A stretch of DNA of 64,000 nucleotides from Pseudobowmanella zhangzhouensis (lineage in GTDB: Bacteria > Pseudomonadota > Gammaproteobacteria > Enterobacterales > Alteromonadaceae). The stretch covers positions 186,001 through 250,000 of the forward strand of contig NZ_JBHSYO010000007.1 in assembly GCF_042662685.1 (NCBI RefSeq), given 5' to 3'. A program made the translations under genes and the position numbers. This document shows, piece after piece, positions 54,596-63,117 of this stretch (position 1 is the stretch's first letter; the number at the start of each line of letters is the position of its first letter). The notes beneath the pieces were generated by a model. The model saw nothing but the letters and a program-made list of their open reading frames with translations. It was not told where the DNA came from and ran no database searches.

Positions 54596-54621
54596 CTTGA
54601 ACTAAGGCTGTTAACCCCCAT
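54596..54621 (+). promoter_or_regulatory. Sigma-32 heat-shock promoter of groESL
   Basis: CTTGAA at 54596-54601 and CCCCAT at 54616-54621 with a 14-base spacer match the sigma-32 consensus, about 100 bases upstream of groES. No CIRCE inverted repeat is present. Confidence 0.88.
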
Positions 54622-54722
54622 CTTGGCAGGCAGCAAAGTTTTGAGGTGGTGTGAATCCACGCCACCTTGCCCAATTCCCGCGATGCGGGGCAGTAAAACT
54701 GTAATTTTCAGGAGAGATGAAA

Positions 54723-55016
54723 ATGGCAATTCGTCCGTTACATGATCGCGTTATCGTTAAGCGCCAGGAGCAGGAAACTAAATCTGCTGGTGGCATCGTT
54801 TTAACTGGCTCTGCAGCCGAAAAATCTACTCGCGGTAAAGTGCTAGCAGTAGGTAATGGCCGCGTGCTGGAAAACGGTAACGTGAAACCGTTAGACGTAA
54901 AAGTAGGTGACATCGTGATTTTCAACGATGGCTACGGTGTAAAAACCGAAAAGCTGGACGGTGAAGACGTCCTGATCATGAGCGAAAGCGACATTCTCGC
55001 CATCGTTGAAGCCTAA
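54723..55016 (+). CDS. groS: Co-chaperonin GroES
   Basis: Heptameric lid of the GroEL chaperonin, 97 residues. IRPLHDRVIVKRQEQETKSAGGIVLTGSA contains the mobile loop and GGIVL; GDIVIFNDGYGVKTEKLDGEDVLIMSESDILAIVE is typical (about 60-95). I start at MAIRPLHD, seven bases after GGAGAG; an in-frame ATG two codons earlier overlaps that site. First gene of groESL behind a sigma-32 promoter. Confidence 0.98.
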   Translation: MAIRPLHDRVIVKRQEQETKSAGGIVLTGSAAEKSTRGKVLAVGNGRVLENGNVKPLDVKVGDIVIFNDGYGVKTEKLDGEDVLIMSESDILAIVEA

Positions 55017-55048
55017 TTAGTCAAACGAATCTCAAGAGGAAATCAATT

Positions 55049-56683
55049 ATGTCAGCAAAAGAAGTACGTTTTGGTGATGACGCCCGCACAAAGATGCTGA
55101 AAGGCGTAAACATCCTGGCCAACGCTGTAAAAGTTACCCTGGGCCCTAAAGGCCGTAACGTGGTACTGGATAAGTCATTCGGTTCACCGACTATCACTAA
55201 AGATGGTGTGTCTGTTGCCAAAGAAATCGAGCTGGAAGACAAGTTCGAAAACATGGGCGCACAGATGGTTAAAGAAGTTGCGTCTAAAGCCAACGATGAA
55301 GCGGGTGACGGTACTACTACTGCAACCGTACTGGCACAGGCCATCATCGTAGAAGGTCTGAAGTCTGTGGCTGCGGGTATGAACCCGATGGATCTGAAGC
55401 GCGGTATCGATAAAGCGGTTATTGCAGCCGTGGCTGAACTGAAAGCACTGTCAGTACCTTGTGCTGATAGCAAAGCGATCGCGCAGGTAGGTACCATCTC
55501 TGCCAACTCTGACTCTGAAATTGGCGAAATCATTGCCAATGCAATGGAGAAAGTAGGTAAAGAAGGCGTAATTACCGTTGAAGAAGGTCAGGCGCTGCAG
55601 AACGAGCTGGATGTTGTAGAAGGTATGCAGTTCGACCGTGGTTACCTGTCTCCGTACTTCATTAATAATCAGGAAAATGGCACCGTTGAGCTGGATAATC
55701 CATTCATCCTGTTGGTTGACAAGAAAATTTCAAACATCCGCGAATTACTGCCAGTACTGGAAGGCGTAGCCAAAGCCGGTAAGCCACTGGTTATTATCGC
55801 AGAAGACGTTGAAGGCGAAGCGTTGGCAACCCTGGTTGTGAACAACATGCGCGGTATCGTGAAAACGGCTGCGGTGAAAGCCCCAGGTTTCGGTGACCGT
55901 CGTAAAGCTATGCTGCAAGACATCGCTGTATTGACTGGTGGTACGGTTATTTCTGAAGAAATCGGTCTGGAGCTTGAAAAAGCTCAGCTGGAAGACTTAG
56001 GTACTGCTAAGCGTGTTGTTATCAACAAAGACAACACCACTATCGTTGATGGCGCTGGTGAAGAAGACGCGATTAAAGGCCGTTGTGCGCAAATCAAAGG
56101 TCAGATTGAAGAATCAACCTCTGATTACGACAAAGAAAAACTGCAGGAGCGTCTGGCGAAACTGTCTGGTGGTGTAGCAGTAATCAAAGTCGGCGCTGCG
56201 ACCGAAGTAGAAATGAAAGAGAAGAAAGACCGCGTAGAAGACGCCCTGCACGCTACCCGTGCTGCGGTTGAAGAAGGCGTGGTTGCTGGTGGTGGTGTAG
56301 CACTGGTACGTGCTGCCTCTAAACTGGTTGACCTGACCGGTGACAACGAAGACCAGACTCACGGTATCAAACTGGCTCTGCGTGCGATGGAAGCGCCTCT
56401 GCGTCAAATCGCGTCTAACGCCGGTGCTGAAGCATCTGTTGTTGTAAACGCGGTTAAAGGTGGTGAAGGTAACTTCGGTTACAACGCGGGTAACGACACC
56501 TACGGTGACATGCTGGAAATGGGTATCCTGGATCCAACTAAAGTAACCCGTAGTGCGCTGCAATTCGCTGCGTCTATCGCTTCTTTGATGATTACTACTG
56601 AAGCCATGGTTGCAGAAATTCCTAAAGAAGCACCAGCTGCCCCGGATATGGGTGGTATGGGCGGAATGGGCGGCATGATGTAA
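55049..56683 (+). CDS. groL: Chaperonin GroEL
   Basis: 60-kDa chaperonin of 544 residues. AKEVRFGDDARTKMLKGVNIL starts the protein; the ATP-binding GDGTTTATVLAQ and the C-terminal GGMGGMGGMM tail are standard. Codon use is strongly biased, as in highly expressed genes. It lies 32 bases after groES and ends at a clear terminator about 110 bases downstream. Confidence 0.99.
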   Translation: MSAKEVRFGDDARTKMLKGVNILANAVKVTLGPKGRNVVLDKSFGSPTITKDGVSVAKEIELEDKFENMGAQMVKEVASKANDEAGDGTTTATVLAQAIIVEGLKSVAAGMNPMDLKRGIDKAVIAAVAELKALSVPCADSKAIAQVGTISANSDSEIGEIIANAMEKVGKEGVITVEEGQALQNELDVVEGMQFDRGYLSPYFINNQENGTVELDNPFILLVDKKISNIRELLPVLEGVAKAGKPLVIIAEDVEGEALATLVVNNMRGIVKTAAVKAPGFGDRRKAMLQDIAVLTGGTVISEEIGLELEKAQLEDLGTAKRVVINKDNTTIVDGAGEEDAIKGRCAQIKGQIEESTSDYDKEKLQERLAKLSGGVAVIKVGAATEVEMKEKKDRVEDALHATRAAVEEGVVAGGGVALVRAASKLVDLTGDNEDQTHGIKLALRAMEAPLRQIASNAGAEASVVVNAVKGGEGNFGYNAGNDTYGDMLEMGILDPTKVTRSALQFAASIASLMITTEAMVAEIPKEAPAAPDMGGMGGMGGMM

Positions 56684-56792
56684 GCCACCAACCAAAGAGC
56701 TAGTCTTTAAAAATCAATGATTTACGCGGCATGCGTAGTCAATAGTAGACAGAAATGTAGACACTTTTGAAGACACTCTGAAGTACTAAAAG

Positions 56793-56824
56793 AAGGCGTT
56801 GGGTTAACACTCAGCGCCTTTTTT
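56793..56824 (+). terminator. Rho-independent terminator of groESL
   Basis: A 9-bp stem (AAGGCGTTG / CAGCGCCTT with one G-T pair), a 10-base loop and TTTTTT on the plus strand. Confidence 0.88.
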
Positions 56825-56929
56825 AATGCAAGCTCTTTGTATACGGAGGTTCAGTAATTAGGTCGACGTTTAAGTTGCACGAAGGCTATTTTTTCATGAC
56901 TTACTTCGATTCTAGATCAAAGGTTAGCA

Positions 56930-57841
56930 TTAGTGATTTAGGCTACTTGTCACAACCCATTTCCTAAGGTTTGAGATATTCTTATTTTTTTTATAAAGCG
57001 CTAATCTCATGTCGTCCCACTCTAACATCAGTGGAAGCCTTTCAAGCACCTCTAAGGTCTCAGTACCATTCGTAAAATGAATTGCCTCAATGCCAAAGTT
57101 ATCTTCCTCTTTGGCAGGTTTATATTTGTCGATAACATCTGAAATCATGCTTCTAGCTATGGTGAGGTTTTGGTTTGTTAACTCTCTTGCTCTAGAGTGA
57201 ATTTGATTGAGTGCGGCAATATACACTCTAGTAGCCTCAGATATATTCACCTCATCTGGCATATCGTTATATACCCCTTTTTTGAACGCGCTATCTCCGC
57301 TAAGTTTTGATTTCATGGCTGATATCAAAATTCTATACTCTAATTCAGAATCAGGTTCATTGATTGATGTCCATTTTCCATTGTAGCTAATTTTGTGTAT
57401 AGCTAAGCCTCTATGTTGCACAAAGTTGCGAATAGCTTCCATAAAGCGATATTCAAATATTGAATCGTACATCGAAGCCATTAGGGTTTTGATTTCGGTC
57501 TTAGCAAATTCGCTATCTTCTGCACATGCTCCCACATGTTGACGAATTTGATCTACATAAAGTCGTGCAGATGTTAGGAGGTTTACAAAACGAGTGTTTA
57601 AAGTCAGCCTAGTTTGGAAACTTCTTTCATAAATAAAATCTGATCTCATCATATAGTCTGTCATTTGATTGAGGCATTCTTTCTCAAAATCTAAATAGTT
57701 AGAAATTAGGATTTCATATTTTTCTTCCATTGCAAGTCCAGAAGACAGGGTCTCTTTAGCATTTTTTAACTCGACATATTCTTTTTGTGTTATTTTTTCC
57801 TCAAGCGGACTATTTAAGCTCCAACGTTTAATTGAATACAT
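56930..57841 (-). CDS. Lone AT-rich gene, helical protein with RNxxxH (HEPN-like) motif
   Basis: Cytoplasmic protein of 303 residues, predicted nearly all helical, no signal or membrane segment. I do not recognise a named family. One helix carries Arg138-Asn-Phe-Val-Gln-His143 (AIRNFVQHRGLAIH), the RNxxxH pattern of catalytic HEPN ribonucleases used in toxins and phage-abortive systems. The base composition is clearly more AT-rich and codon use differs from groEL and later genes. It is flanked by the groEL terminator and an RNase H gene relic, and looks horizontally acquired. A defence role is inference only. Confidence 0.7.
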   Translation of the reverse strand: MYSIKRWSLNSPLEEKITQKEYVELKNAKETLSSGLAMEEKYEILISNYLDFEKECLNQMTDYMMRSDFIYERSFQTRLTLNTRFVNLLTSARLYVDQIRQHVGACAEDSEFAKTEIKTLMASMYDSIFEYRFMEAIRNFVQHRGLAIHKISYNGKWTSINEPDSELEYRILISAMKSKLSGDSAFKKGVYNDMPDEVNISEATRVYIAALNQIHSRARELTNQNLTIARSMISDVIDKYKPAKEEDNFGIEAIHFTNGTETLEVLERLPLMLEWDDMRLALYKKNKNISNLRKWVVTSSLNH

Positions 57842-57972
57842 TGTCTTCCCTATTGTATTGAAATGTAGCGATATTAACTGAACCTATACTCAATACGCCC
57901 TCATTAATGAAAATTCAACAAAAGAGGGCGATTATTAATTTATTTTGTAAACATATAAACTTGCATATTGAG

Positions 57973-58062
57973 TCACGATAACGCTTCAGTCGCTAGGCTA
58001 TCTGCAAGTTCATTCCTAACGATACCGTCATGTCCTCGCACCCAGACAACGTTAACCGGATA
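57973..58062 (-). pseudogene. C-terminal remnant of an RNase H gene
   Basis: On the minus strand this encodes 29 residues, YPVNVVWVRGHDGIVRNEL followed by ADSLATEALS, then TGA. That is the C-terminal RNase HI signature (V-W-V-x-G-H-x-G-x3-N-E-x2-D) with the catalytic His and last Asp kept. Immediately upstream the frame hits TAA and no other RNase H parts follow, so the gene was truncated. It abuts the AT-rich lone gene, suggesting that insertion or deletion removed the rest. The remaining sequence of this gene-free stretch (to 58321) holds only an orphan terminator. Confidence 0.75.
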
Positions 58063-58170
58063 TTAATGCGCTCACTGTTTCGCTCATGTAGGATTAACTA
58101 CGCGACGCGCACAACGCCTTGTCAGACCGCAATTTCCCGACGTAAAAATACGTTCAAATCCAAATTAGAA

Positions 58171-58194
58171 AACCCGGCTTCGGCCGGGTTTTTT
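58171..58194. terminator. Orphan rho-independent terminator with TTCG loop
   Basis: AACCCGGC / GCCGGGTT, a perfect 8-bp stem closed by a C(TTCG)G tetraloop, followed by TTTT on the plus strand and preceded by AAAA. No intact gene ends here; it is likely left over from a lost gene. Confidence 0.85.
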
Positions 58195-58321
58195 ATTGCT
58201 GCCACATCATTAGTTACGTTTGGGATCTACATAGTTGATGTGGCCGCAAGTATTCTGTTTTACTTTGCACTGACTGGCACAATAGTGTGGTGTCAGAAGG
58301 ATGAACAAGGGAGAGGGACGC

Positions 58322-58675
58322 ATGCAGCACATCAGTGTGATTAATACGATTACCGTACCTGCCGGTATGGAACAGATGGCCGAAGACATTCGTCATGATT
58401 ACGTGGCGTATTTTAGCCAGCAGGCGGGCTTTGTCAGTTCCACCTTTTATCGCGCGCTGCAGCGGGAGCCGGACGGCGCTATTCGCTACATCAACACTGT
58501 GGTGTGGCAATCCATCGAACATTTTCAGCAGGTGGTGAATGCCGGTTTCGACAATGCTGAGGGCGAAAACCGCGACGGACGCAAAGTGTTGGGCAAGGGG
58601 TTTCCGGCGCCAATTAGCGTCTCACCGGGGCAGTATGTCATCATCGATGAAACCCTCGGCGACAATCTGCTATAA
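58322..58675 (+). CDS. Antibiotic biosynthesis monooxygenase (ABM)-domain protein
   Basis: Small dimeric alpha/beta-barrel protein of 117 residues. INTITVPAGMEQMAEDIRHDYVAYFSQQAGFVSSTFYRAL and INTVVWQSIEHFQQVVN follow the ABM pattern (two beta-alpha-beta halves, residues about 5-75). I start at the ATG preceded by AGGGAGAGG. Such proteins are heme-independent oxygenases or scavenging enzymes; the substrate is not predictable. First of a run of small same-strand genes. Confidence 0.8.
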   Translation: MQHISVINTITVPAGMEQMAEDIRHDYVAYFSQQAGFVSSTFYRALQREPDGAIRYINTVVWQSIEHFQQVVNAGFDNAEGENRDGRKVLGKGFPAPISVSPGQYVIIDETLGDNLL

Positions 58676-58720
58676 CCAATCGCCGCTAATGTCATTCAGC
58701 CAGGCAAGTTAAGGAATATC

Positions 58721-59035
58721 ATGCATCCGGATAAAGTGGTTCGTGACACCACCCGCAAGCTCACCGACCTGCCTAATATAGGAAAGGCAGGGGCAGCAGA
58801 TCTGGTCTTATTGGGTATCAACAGCCCACAGGATTTGCTCGGGCGAGATCCTTACCAGATGTATGAACAGCTATGTGTAATAACAAGGCAGCGCCACGAC
58901 CCCTGTGTCATCGATGTGTTTATTTCCGTTACCCGCTTTATGCACGGTGAAGCACCAAAAGTTTGGTGGGAATATACCGAGGAGCGCAAAAATGCCTTGT
59001 TAGGTAACGAAAAAGAATCTAGTGAGCAAAGATGA
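58721..59035 (+). CDS. Helix-hairpin-helix protein, Cdd1/pathogenicity-locus type
   Basis: Cytoplasmic protein of 104 residues. The N-terminal half has a helix-hairpin-helix (LTDLPNIGKAGAADLVLLGINSPQDLLGRDP), the second half the Cdd1 pattern (CVIDVFISVTRFMHGEAPKVWWEYTEERK). Family members are small presumed nucleic-acid or protein-binding proteins of unknown role. AAGGAA precedes the ATG. Its stop overlaps the start of the GNAT gene by 4 bases. Confidence 0.85.
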   Translation: MHPDKVVRDTTRKLTDLPNIGKAGAADLVLLGINSPQDLLGRDPYQMYEQLCVITRQRHDPCVIDVFISVTRFMHGEAPKVWWEYTEERKNALLGNEKESSEQR

Positions 59036-59526
59036 CGATGGATATACAGGTGACTCAGGCGGACTACAACAACGAGCGCCATCGGCAACATATTCCACTG
59101 CTGCTAAATGCATACGCTTGCGACCCGATGGGCGGTGGCACGCCCTTAACCGAACAGGTCATGCAGAATCTGGTAACACGACTTCAGGCCTTACCTCATG
59201 CATTCAGCGTACTTGCTTATGTGAATGGTGAGCCAGCAGGGCTGGCTAATTGCTTTGAAGGATTCTCAACATTTGCGTGTAAGCCTTTGATTAACATCCA
59301 CGATATTTGTGTGCGTGCAGAATTCCGTGGGCTGGGTGTGAGCCAAAAATTGCTGGCGAAAGTCGAAGAGCTGGCCCGTCAACGAGAGTGCTGCAAGATC
59401 ACGCTGGAGGTCCTGAGTAATAATCATGTGGCTAAATCTGCCTATCAAAAGTATGGCTTTGCCGGGTATGAACTGGATCCTACGGCTGGTAGCGCCGTGT
59501 TCTGGCAAAAGTCATTAACGTATTGA
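59032..59526 (+). CDS. GNAT-family N-acetyltransferase
   Basis: Acetyltransferase of 164 residues. The acetyl-CoA site is DICVRAEFRGLGVSQKLLAKVEELAR (RGxGxS/G type, about 100-120), followed by LEVLSNNHVAKSAYQKYGFAGYEL, a standard GNAT C-terminal half. The start ATG overlaps the previous stop (ATGA), so translation is coupled to the Cdd1-like gene; an ATG two codons later is possible. Substrate unknown. Confidence 0.9.
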   Translation: MTMDIQVTQADYNNERHRQHIPLLLNAYACDPMGGGTPLTEQVMQNLVTRLQALPHAFSVLAYVNGEPAGLANCFEGFSTFACKPLINIHDICVRAEFRGLGVSQKLLAKVEELARQRECCKITLEVLSNNHVAKSAYQKYGFAGYELDPTAGSAVFWQKSLTY

Positions 59527-59551
59527 TTTTTATGATATATTCCGAGCGTTA

Positions 59552-60340
59552 ATGTTACTGCATGGAATGTCTTCGATGGGACTGCTAAATTTTTTCCGGT
59601 GTTGTCTGCTTGCGTGGGTTTTATATCCCGCCATAGGTACGGCCACAACCCTGTTTGATGCCAGTCGCCAACGACAAATCCCCATCGAATTATATTATCC
59701 GGCGAATGCGAATGACTGTTTGGCAACGCATCCATGCCCGGTGGCCTTGCTCAGCGCCGGCTATGGCGTGGCCCATACCGAGTACCGCTTTGTGGCTGAG
59801 GTGCTGAACCGGGCCGGGTATCTGGTCGTCGCCATTGGCCACGAATTAGCCCAGGATCCTCCCCTGTCCGTGCAGGGTAATTTATTTGAGACCCGTCGTG
59901 AAAACTGGCAGCGCGGAGCGGTAACGCTGGAGTTTGTGCAGCAAGCACTGCAAACCCAACTGCCCGGCTTTGATTTTTCCCGTCTGACTCTGGTTGGCCA
60001 CTCCAATGGCGGCGATATATCTGCCTGGTTCGCCAACGCGCATCCCGAACTGGTGAGTGCCCTGATTACACTGGATCACCGACGTGTACCGTTGCCACGA
60101 AATAAAAATATCAGGGTGTTATCGATACGCGCCAGCGACTTCCCGGCCGATGAGGGTGTGTTGCTGAGTGAGTCGGAGAAAGCCCGATTTGATGCCTGTG
60201 TGCTTACCATAGCCGGTGCTAAACATAACGAACTGACCGATCAGGGCCCACTTTGGCTCAAAGAGCATATTGCGCAGGTTGTGTCGGGGTCACTGCGCAA
60301 TCTTAACTGTGTACAACTCCAGTCACTTGGCACTCAGTAG
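59552..60340 (+). CDS. Secreted alpha/beta-hydrolase
   Basis: Exported hydrolase of about 262 residues. A signal peptide ends near GTATT. The nucleophile elbow is GHSNGGD, and a late His in GAKHNELTD fits the triad. Strand patterns PVALLSAGYGVAHTEYRFVAEVLNRAGYLVVAIGHE place the oxyanion region. The start is uncertain: downstream ATG codons at 59567 and 59576 would give a more standard signal peptide beginning MGLLNFF. It follows the GNAT gene by 25 bases. Substrate unknown. Confidence 0.82.
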   Translation: MLLHGMSSMGLLNFFRCCLLAWVLYPAIGTATTLFDASRQRQIPIELYYPANANDCLATHPCPVALLSAGYGVAHTEYRFVAEVLNRAGYLVVAIGHELAQDPPLSVQGNLFETRRENWQRGAVTLEFVQQALQTQLPGFDFSRLTLVGHSNGGDISAWFANAHPELVSALITLDHRRVPLPRNKNIRVLSIRASDFPADEGVLLSESEKARFDACVLTIAGAKHNELTDQGPLWLKEHIAQVVSGSLRNLNCVQLQSLGTQ

Positions 60341-60402
60341 TCATCTTGTGATGCCACAGCGCTATACTCCCTGCTAAGGATGTAAAAACGGGAGCGGTGA
60401 AA

Positions 60403-61089
60403 ATGAGCAAAATATTGCGTTCGTTCGTCCTGCTAATGTTGCTGTTTTCTTTATTGGGTTGTGGTGGCGAAGAGGGTACCGAGGCAGAGCCGCCGAAGGT
60501 TTGTACCCAAACGAGTATCTATTATTGCCCCAGCTCCGCCTTTACTGATCCGTTTGGTATTTCTTTCACACTGGCGTGGTATAGCGGCCAGTGCACTCGT
60601 GAAGTGGTGTGTGCAGATGACCCTAACTTGCCTGCTGTAGATCCTGCCAATGGCATCATTGATGATAATTTTATTGCGGCAAACTGGACGACCAGCAGCC
60701 TGACAGATAAAGAGCCCAACTCCACATTTGATCAAGCTCAGCCATTTATTTTGCGTGCCAGTTCTGGTGTATTGATTCGGGGCTCACTGGATGCAAACAC
60801 TGATCAGGCCGATATGTACGCGTTTATTGTGGATGGTGATGCGTCCATTCTTATTTATCTGTGTGAAACCCCGGATGATTGTTTGCAACCCTGGTACCAG
60901 GGAGATCAAATGTATTTAGCGCTCTACGATCACAACCGGGTGTTGCTCGATACTACTGCTGTGCCTGAGGCCAACGGCCATGTGTTTAGCCGCCCCTATC
61001 TGATCCCTGGCGAACAATATTTTATTGCTGTTCATGCCAGCACACAGCTAACTGGCACGCTGGAATATAAGCTGGTTGTGACTGACTAA
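60403..61089 (+). CDS. Lipoprotein with PPC-like beta domain
   Basis: Predicted lipoprotein of 228 residues; lipobox LLGC at about 19-22. A Cys-rich N-terminal segment (CTQTSIYYCPSSAF, QCTREVVCADD) is followed by a beta-sandwich resembling bacterial pre-peptidase C-terminal domains (NSTFDQAQPFILRASSGVLIRGSLDANTDQADMYAF and LIPGEQYFIAVHA; about 105-225). I prefer the ATG 8 bases after GGAG to the GTG two codons earlier. Probably a surface adhesion or carbohydrate-contact module; function inferred only. Confidence 0.7.
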   Translation: MSKILRSFVLLMLLFSLLGCGGEEGTEAEPPKVCTQTSIYYCPSSAFTDPFGISFTLAWYSGQCTREVVCADDPNLPAVDPANGIIDDNFIAANWTTSSLTDKEPNSTFDQAQPFILRASSGVLIRGSLDANTDQADMYAFIVDGDASILIYLCETPDDCLQPWYQGDQMYLALYDHNRVLLDTTAVPEANGHVFSRPYLIPGEQYFIAVHASTQLTGTLEYKLVVTD

Positions 61090-61192
61090 AGCGGCGCGAT
61101 GTGAATAATGTTGGATCAATGCGGACATGCCTGTTGATGCGTGGCATTCTATCCATATATGTAAGCGATTGATAAAATAGAGAAAAATCTAA

Positions 61193-61597
61193 ATGTACAG
61201 TGGAAGTTGTTTATGCGGTTCACTCACCTATACGCTGCAAGGTGCGATTAGCAATATTATTCACTGCCACTGCTCGCTTTGCCGCAAAGCGACCGGTAGT
61301 GCCTATGCCACCAATGGCTTTATTCAGGCTCAAGATTTTGCCCTGACAGACAAGCAAAACACGCTAACATTTTTTGAAAGCAAAGCTGGCACGCGTAAGT
61401 ACTTCTGTCGTCACTGTGGCACGCCCATTTACAGCGCCAATCCCAACTCTCCGGAGCGTTATCGTTTGCGTATCGGCAGTCTCGATAGTGATATTTGCGA
61501 ACGCCCCATGTCACATAATTTCGTCACGTCCAAAGCCAACTGGGAAGAGCTTGACGCTGATTTACCTCACTATGTCGCTCACGAACCCGGTCGCTGA
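61193..61597 (+). CDS. GFA-family (CENP-V/glutathione-dependent formaldehyde-activating-like) zinc protein
   Basis: Cytoplasmic protein of 134 residues with the full set of zinc cysteines: CLCG near the N-terminus, CHCSLCRK and CRHCGTPIYS. This is the GFA/Mss4-like fold. Members include S-hydroxymethylglutathione synthase candidates, but most are uncharacterised, so the formaldehyde link should not be assumed. It stands alone, 103 bases after the PPC-like lipoprotein gene. Confidence 0.9.
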   Translation: MYSGSCLCGSLTYTLQGAISNIIHCHCSLCRKATGSAYATNGFIQAQDFALTDKQNTLTFFESKAGTRKYFCRHCGTPIYSANPNSPERYRLRIGSLDSDICERPMSHNFVTSKANWEELDADLPHYVAHEPGR

Positions 61598-61698
61598 TTG
61601 ACCTTTACAGAACATTTACATTGCATTGACCGCAACTGACATATCTCTTTTTACACTTAACGGCACAGGTTGTTTGATGTTGAATAAGAGAGACAGAA

Positions 61699-63117
61699 AT
61701 GATGTCAGGTCAATACAGACTATGCGGACTTTTAACCGTCATTTACCTTGCTGGATGTGCAGGTGAGGATACCCAAAGTGCCATCAAAGACAGCGCCGGC
61801 GACACACTTCTTGCCGCCCCAACTTTTGTTGACGTACCCGGGACGCAGACCCAGCAAGCCTATGTACGCTTTGGGTTTAGCTCCATCCACACAAATCAGT
61901 TCGAGTGCCAATTGGACGATGAGTCTCCCTATCTGTGCAACAGTCCTGAATTGATATATCCGCTGGAAAAAGGTCCCCATTCGTTTACTGTGCGAGCTGT
62001 CGACGATAACGGCGTAGCCGGGCAAGGGCAGGAGTATCAGTGGTCGGTAGACGATGTGTTTGTCGGTCAGGTACCTGAGGATGTAATCGTCACAGGCATT
62101 CATCCTGAACCAGCCGACCCATTGAGCTGGCGCGGCATTTTCAGGATAAATTGTGACTTTTCCCATGGTGCATATAACGATCCCATTGTGTTTCCTAATC
62201 AGAGTAATGCAGCGCATCTGCACCACTTTTATGGCAACACATTAACCGACGAAAATAGCACGACGGAGACGCTTTTTACCCTCGGTGAGTCCAGTTGTCA
62301 GGGGAATTTTCTCAATCGTTCTGCCTATTGGGTGCCAGCCCTGCTTGCGCCTGATTATGATCCGATATCAGGTGATCGGGTTATTGACTCACAGGGCGAA
62401 CCGGCATGGAAAGCGGTACCTGCCGTTGTGGGCAACGATGAGGAAGCACATGAGATTTTTTATTATTCGGCGGGCGTGTCTGATCTTTCATCGATTCAGC
62501 CCATTCCCGTCGGCTTAAAAATGATTGCCGGTGACCACATGGGTAAGCCGGGCAATGAACAGGATACTGCTATCGTGCGATGGCACTGTCAGTCCTGGGA
62601 GTCCAATGACGCTACCAATCCACGCTGGAGTAGCAGTATCCCTGAATGTGTCGCGCCAGACCGTGTCAGAATGGATGTGTTTTTCCCCAGTTGTTGGAAT
62701 GGAGCAGACCTGGATTCAGCAGATCACAAAAGTCATATGGCATACCCGGTGAGCGAGGGAGGCGACAGGACACTGACCTGCCCCTCTTCCCATCCAATCC
62801 CGCTGGTCCGCGTTAGTTTTCACTATGCATTTGGTGTTAAACCGGATGTTTATGAGCCGGTCACGCAAAGTAGCAAAGGTTGGCGATTTGCGTCTGATTC
62901 CTACCAGGTTGACGAGCTTAATCCCGGTGGAATGTCATTACACGGAGACTGGTTTAATGCCTGGCATCCGCAGATTATGCAGCAGATACTCGAAGGGTGT
63001 ATTCGCCAGGGACTTGATTGTCACGATGGCAATCTTGCCAATGGATTCAGACTCAGCGGCACAAGACCGGGCATACAAACAGAACCATTAATTATCAACG
63101 AGGGCAGAGGGCACTGA
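61699..63117 (+). CDS. DUF1996 family lipoprotein
   Basis: Predicted lipoprotein of 472 residues; lipobox LAGC near residue 20. An N-terminal beta domain (about 40-125, FECQLDDESPYLCNSP, an Ig/TIG-like repeat) precedes a DUF1996 domain (about 140-440): FRINCDFSHGAYNDPIVFP, HLHHFYGNTLTD, RSAYWVPALL, FPSCWNG and a set of conserved His and Cys. DUF1996 is best known from secreted fungal and actinobacterial proteins; function unknown. An ATG one codon later is an equal start. The 3' end overlaps the convergent lipoprotein gene by 30 bases. Confidence 0.85.
   Translation: MMSGQYRLCGLLTVIYLAGCAGEDTQSAIKDSAGDTLLAAPTFVDVPGTQTQQAYVRFGFSSIHTNQFECQLDDESPYLCNSPELIYPLEKGPHSFTVRAVDDNGVAGQGQEYQWSVDDVFVGQVPEDVIVTGIHPEPADPLSWRGIFRINCDFSHGAYNDPIVFPNQSNAAHLHHFYGNTLTDENSTTETLFTLGESSCQGNFLNRSAYWVPALLAPDYDPISGDRVIDSQGEPAWKAVPAVVGNDEEAHEIFYYSAGVSDLSSIQPIPVGLKMIAGDHMGKPGNEQDTAIVRWHCQSWESNDATNPRWSSSIPECVAPDRVRMDVFFPSCWNGADLDSADHKSHMAYPVSEGGDRTLTCPSSHPIPLVRVSFHYAFGVKPDVYEPVTQSSKGWRFASDSYQVDELNPGGMSLHGDWFNAWHPQIMQQILEGCIRQGLDCHDGNLANGFRLSGTRPGIQTEPLIINEGRGH

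Noticed and set aside
54563..54722. Search for a CIRCE element upstream of groES
   Set aside because: No TTAGCACTC-N9-GAGTGCTAA-like repeat; the sigma-32 promoter explains control.
58145..58170. T-loop-like GTTCAAATCC, considered as a tRNA 3' end
   Set aside because: Flanking bases do not form a T-stem or acceptor stem, and no anticodon arm is found upstream.
58030..58344. Plus-strand open frame of 104 codons with a hydrophobic stretch
   Set aside because: It runs over the RNase H remnant, straight through the strong terminator at 58171-58194 and into the ABM gene; no ribosome site and no sensible composition.
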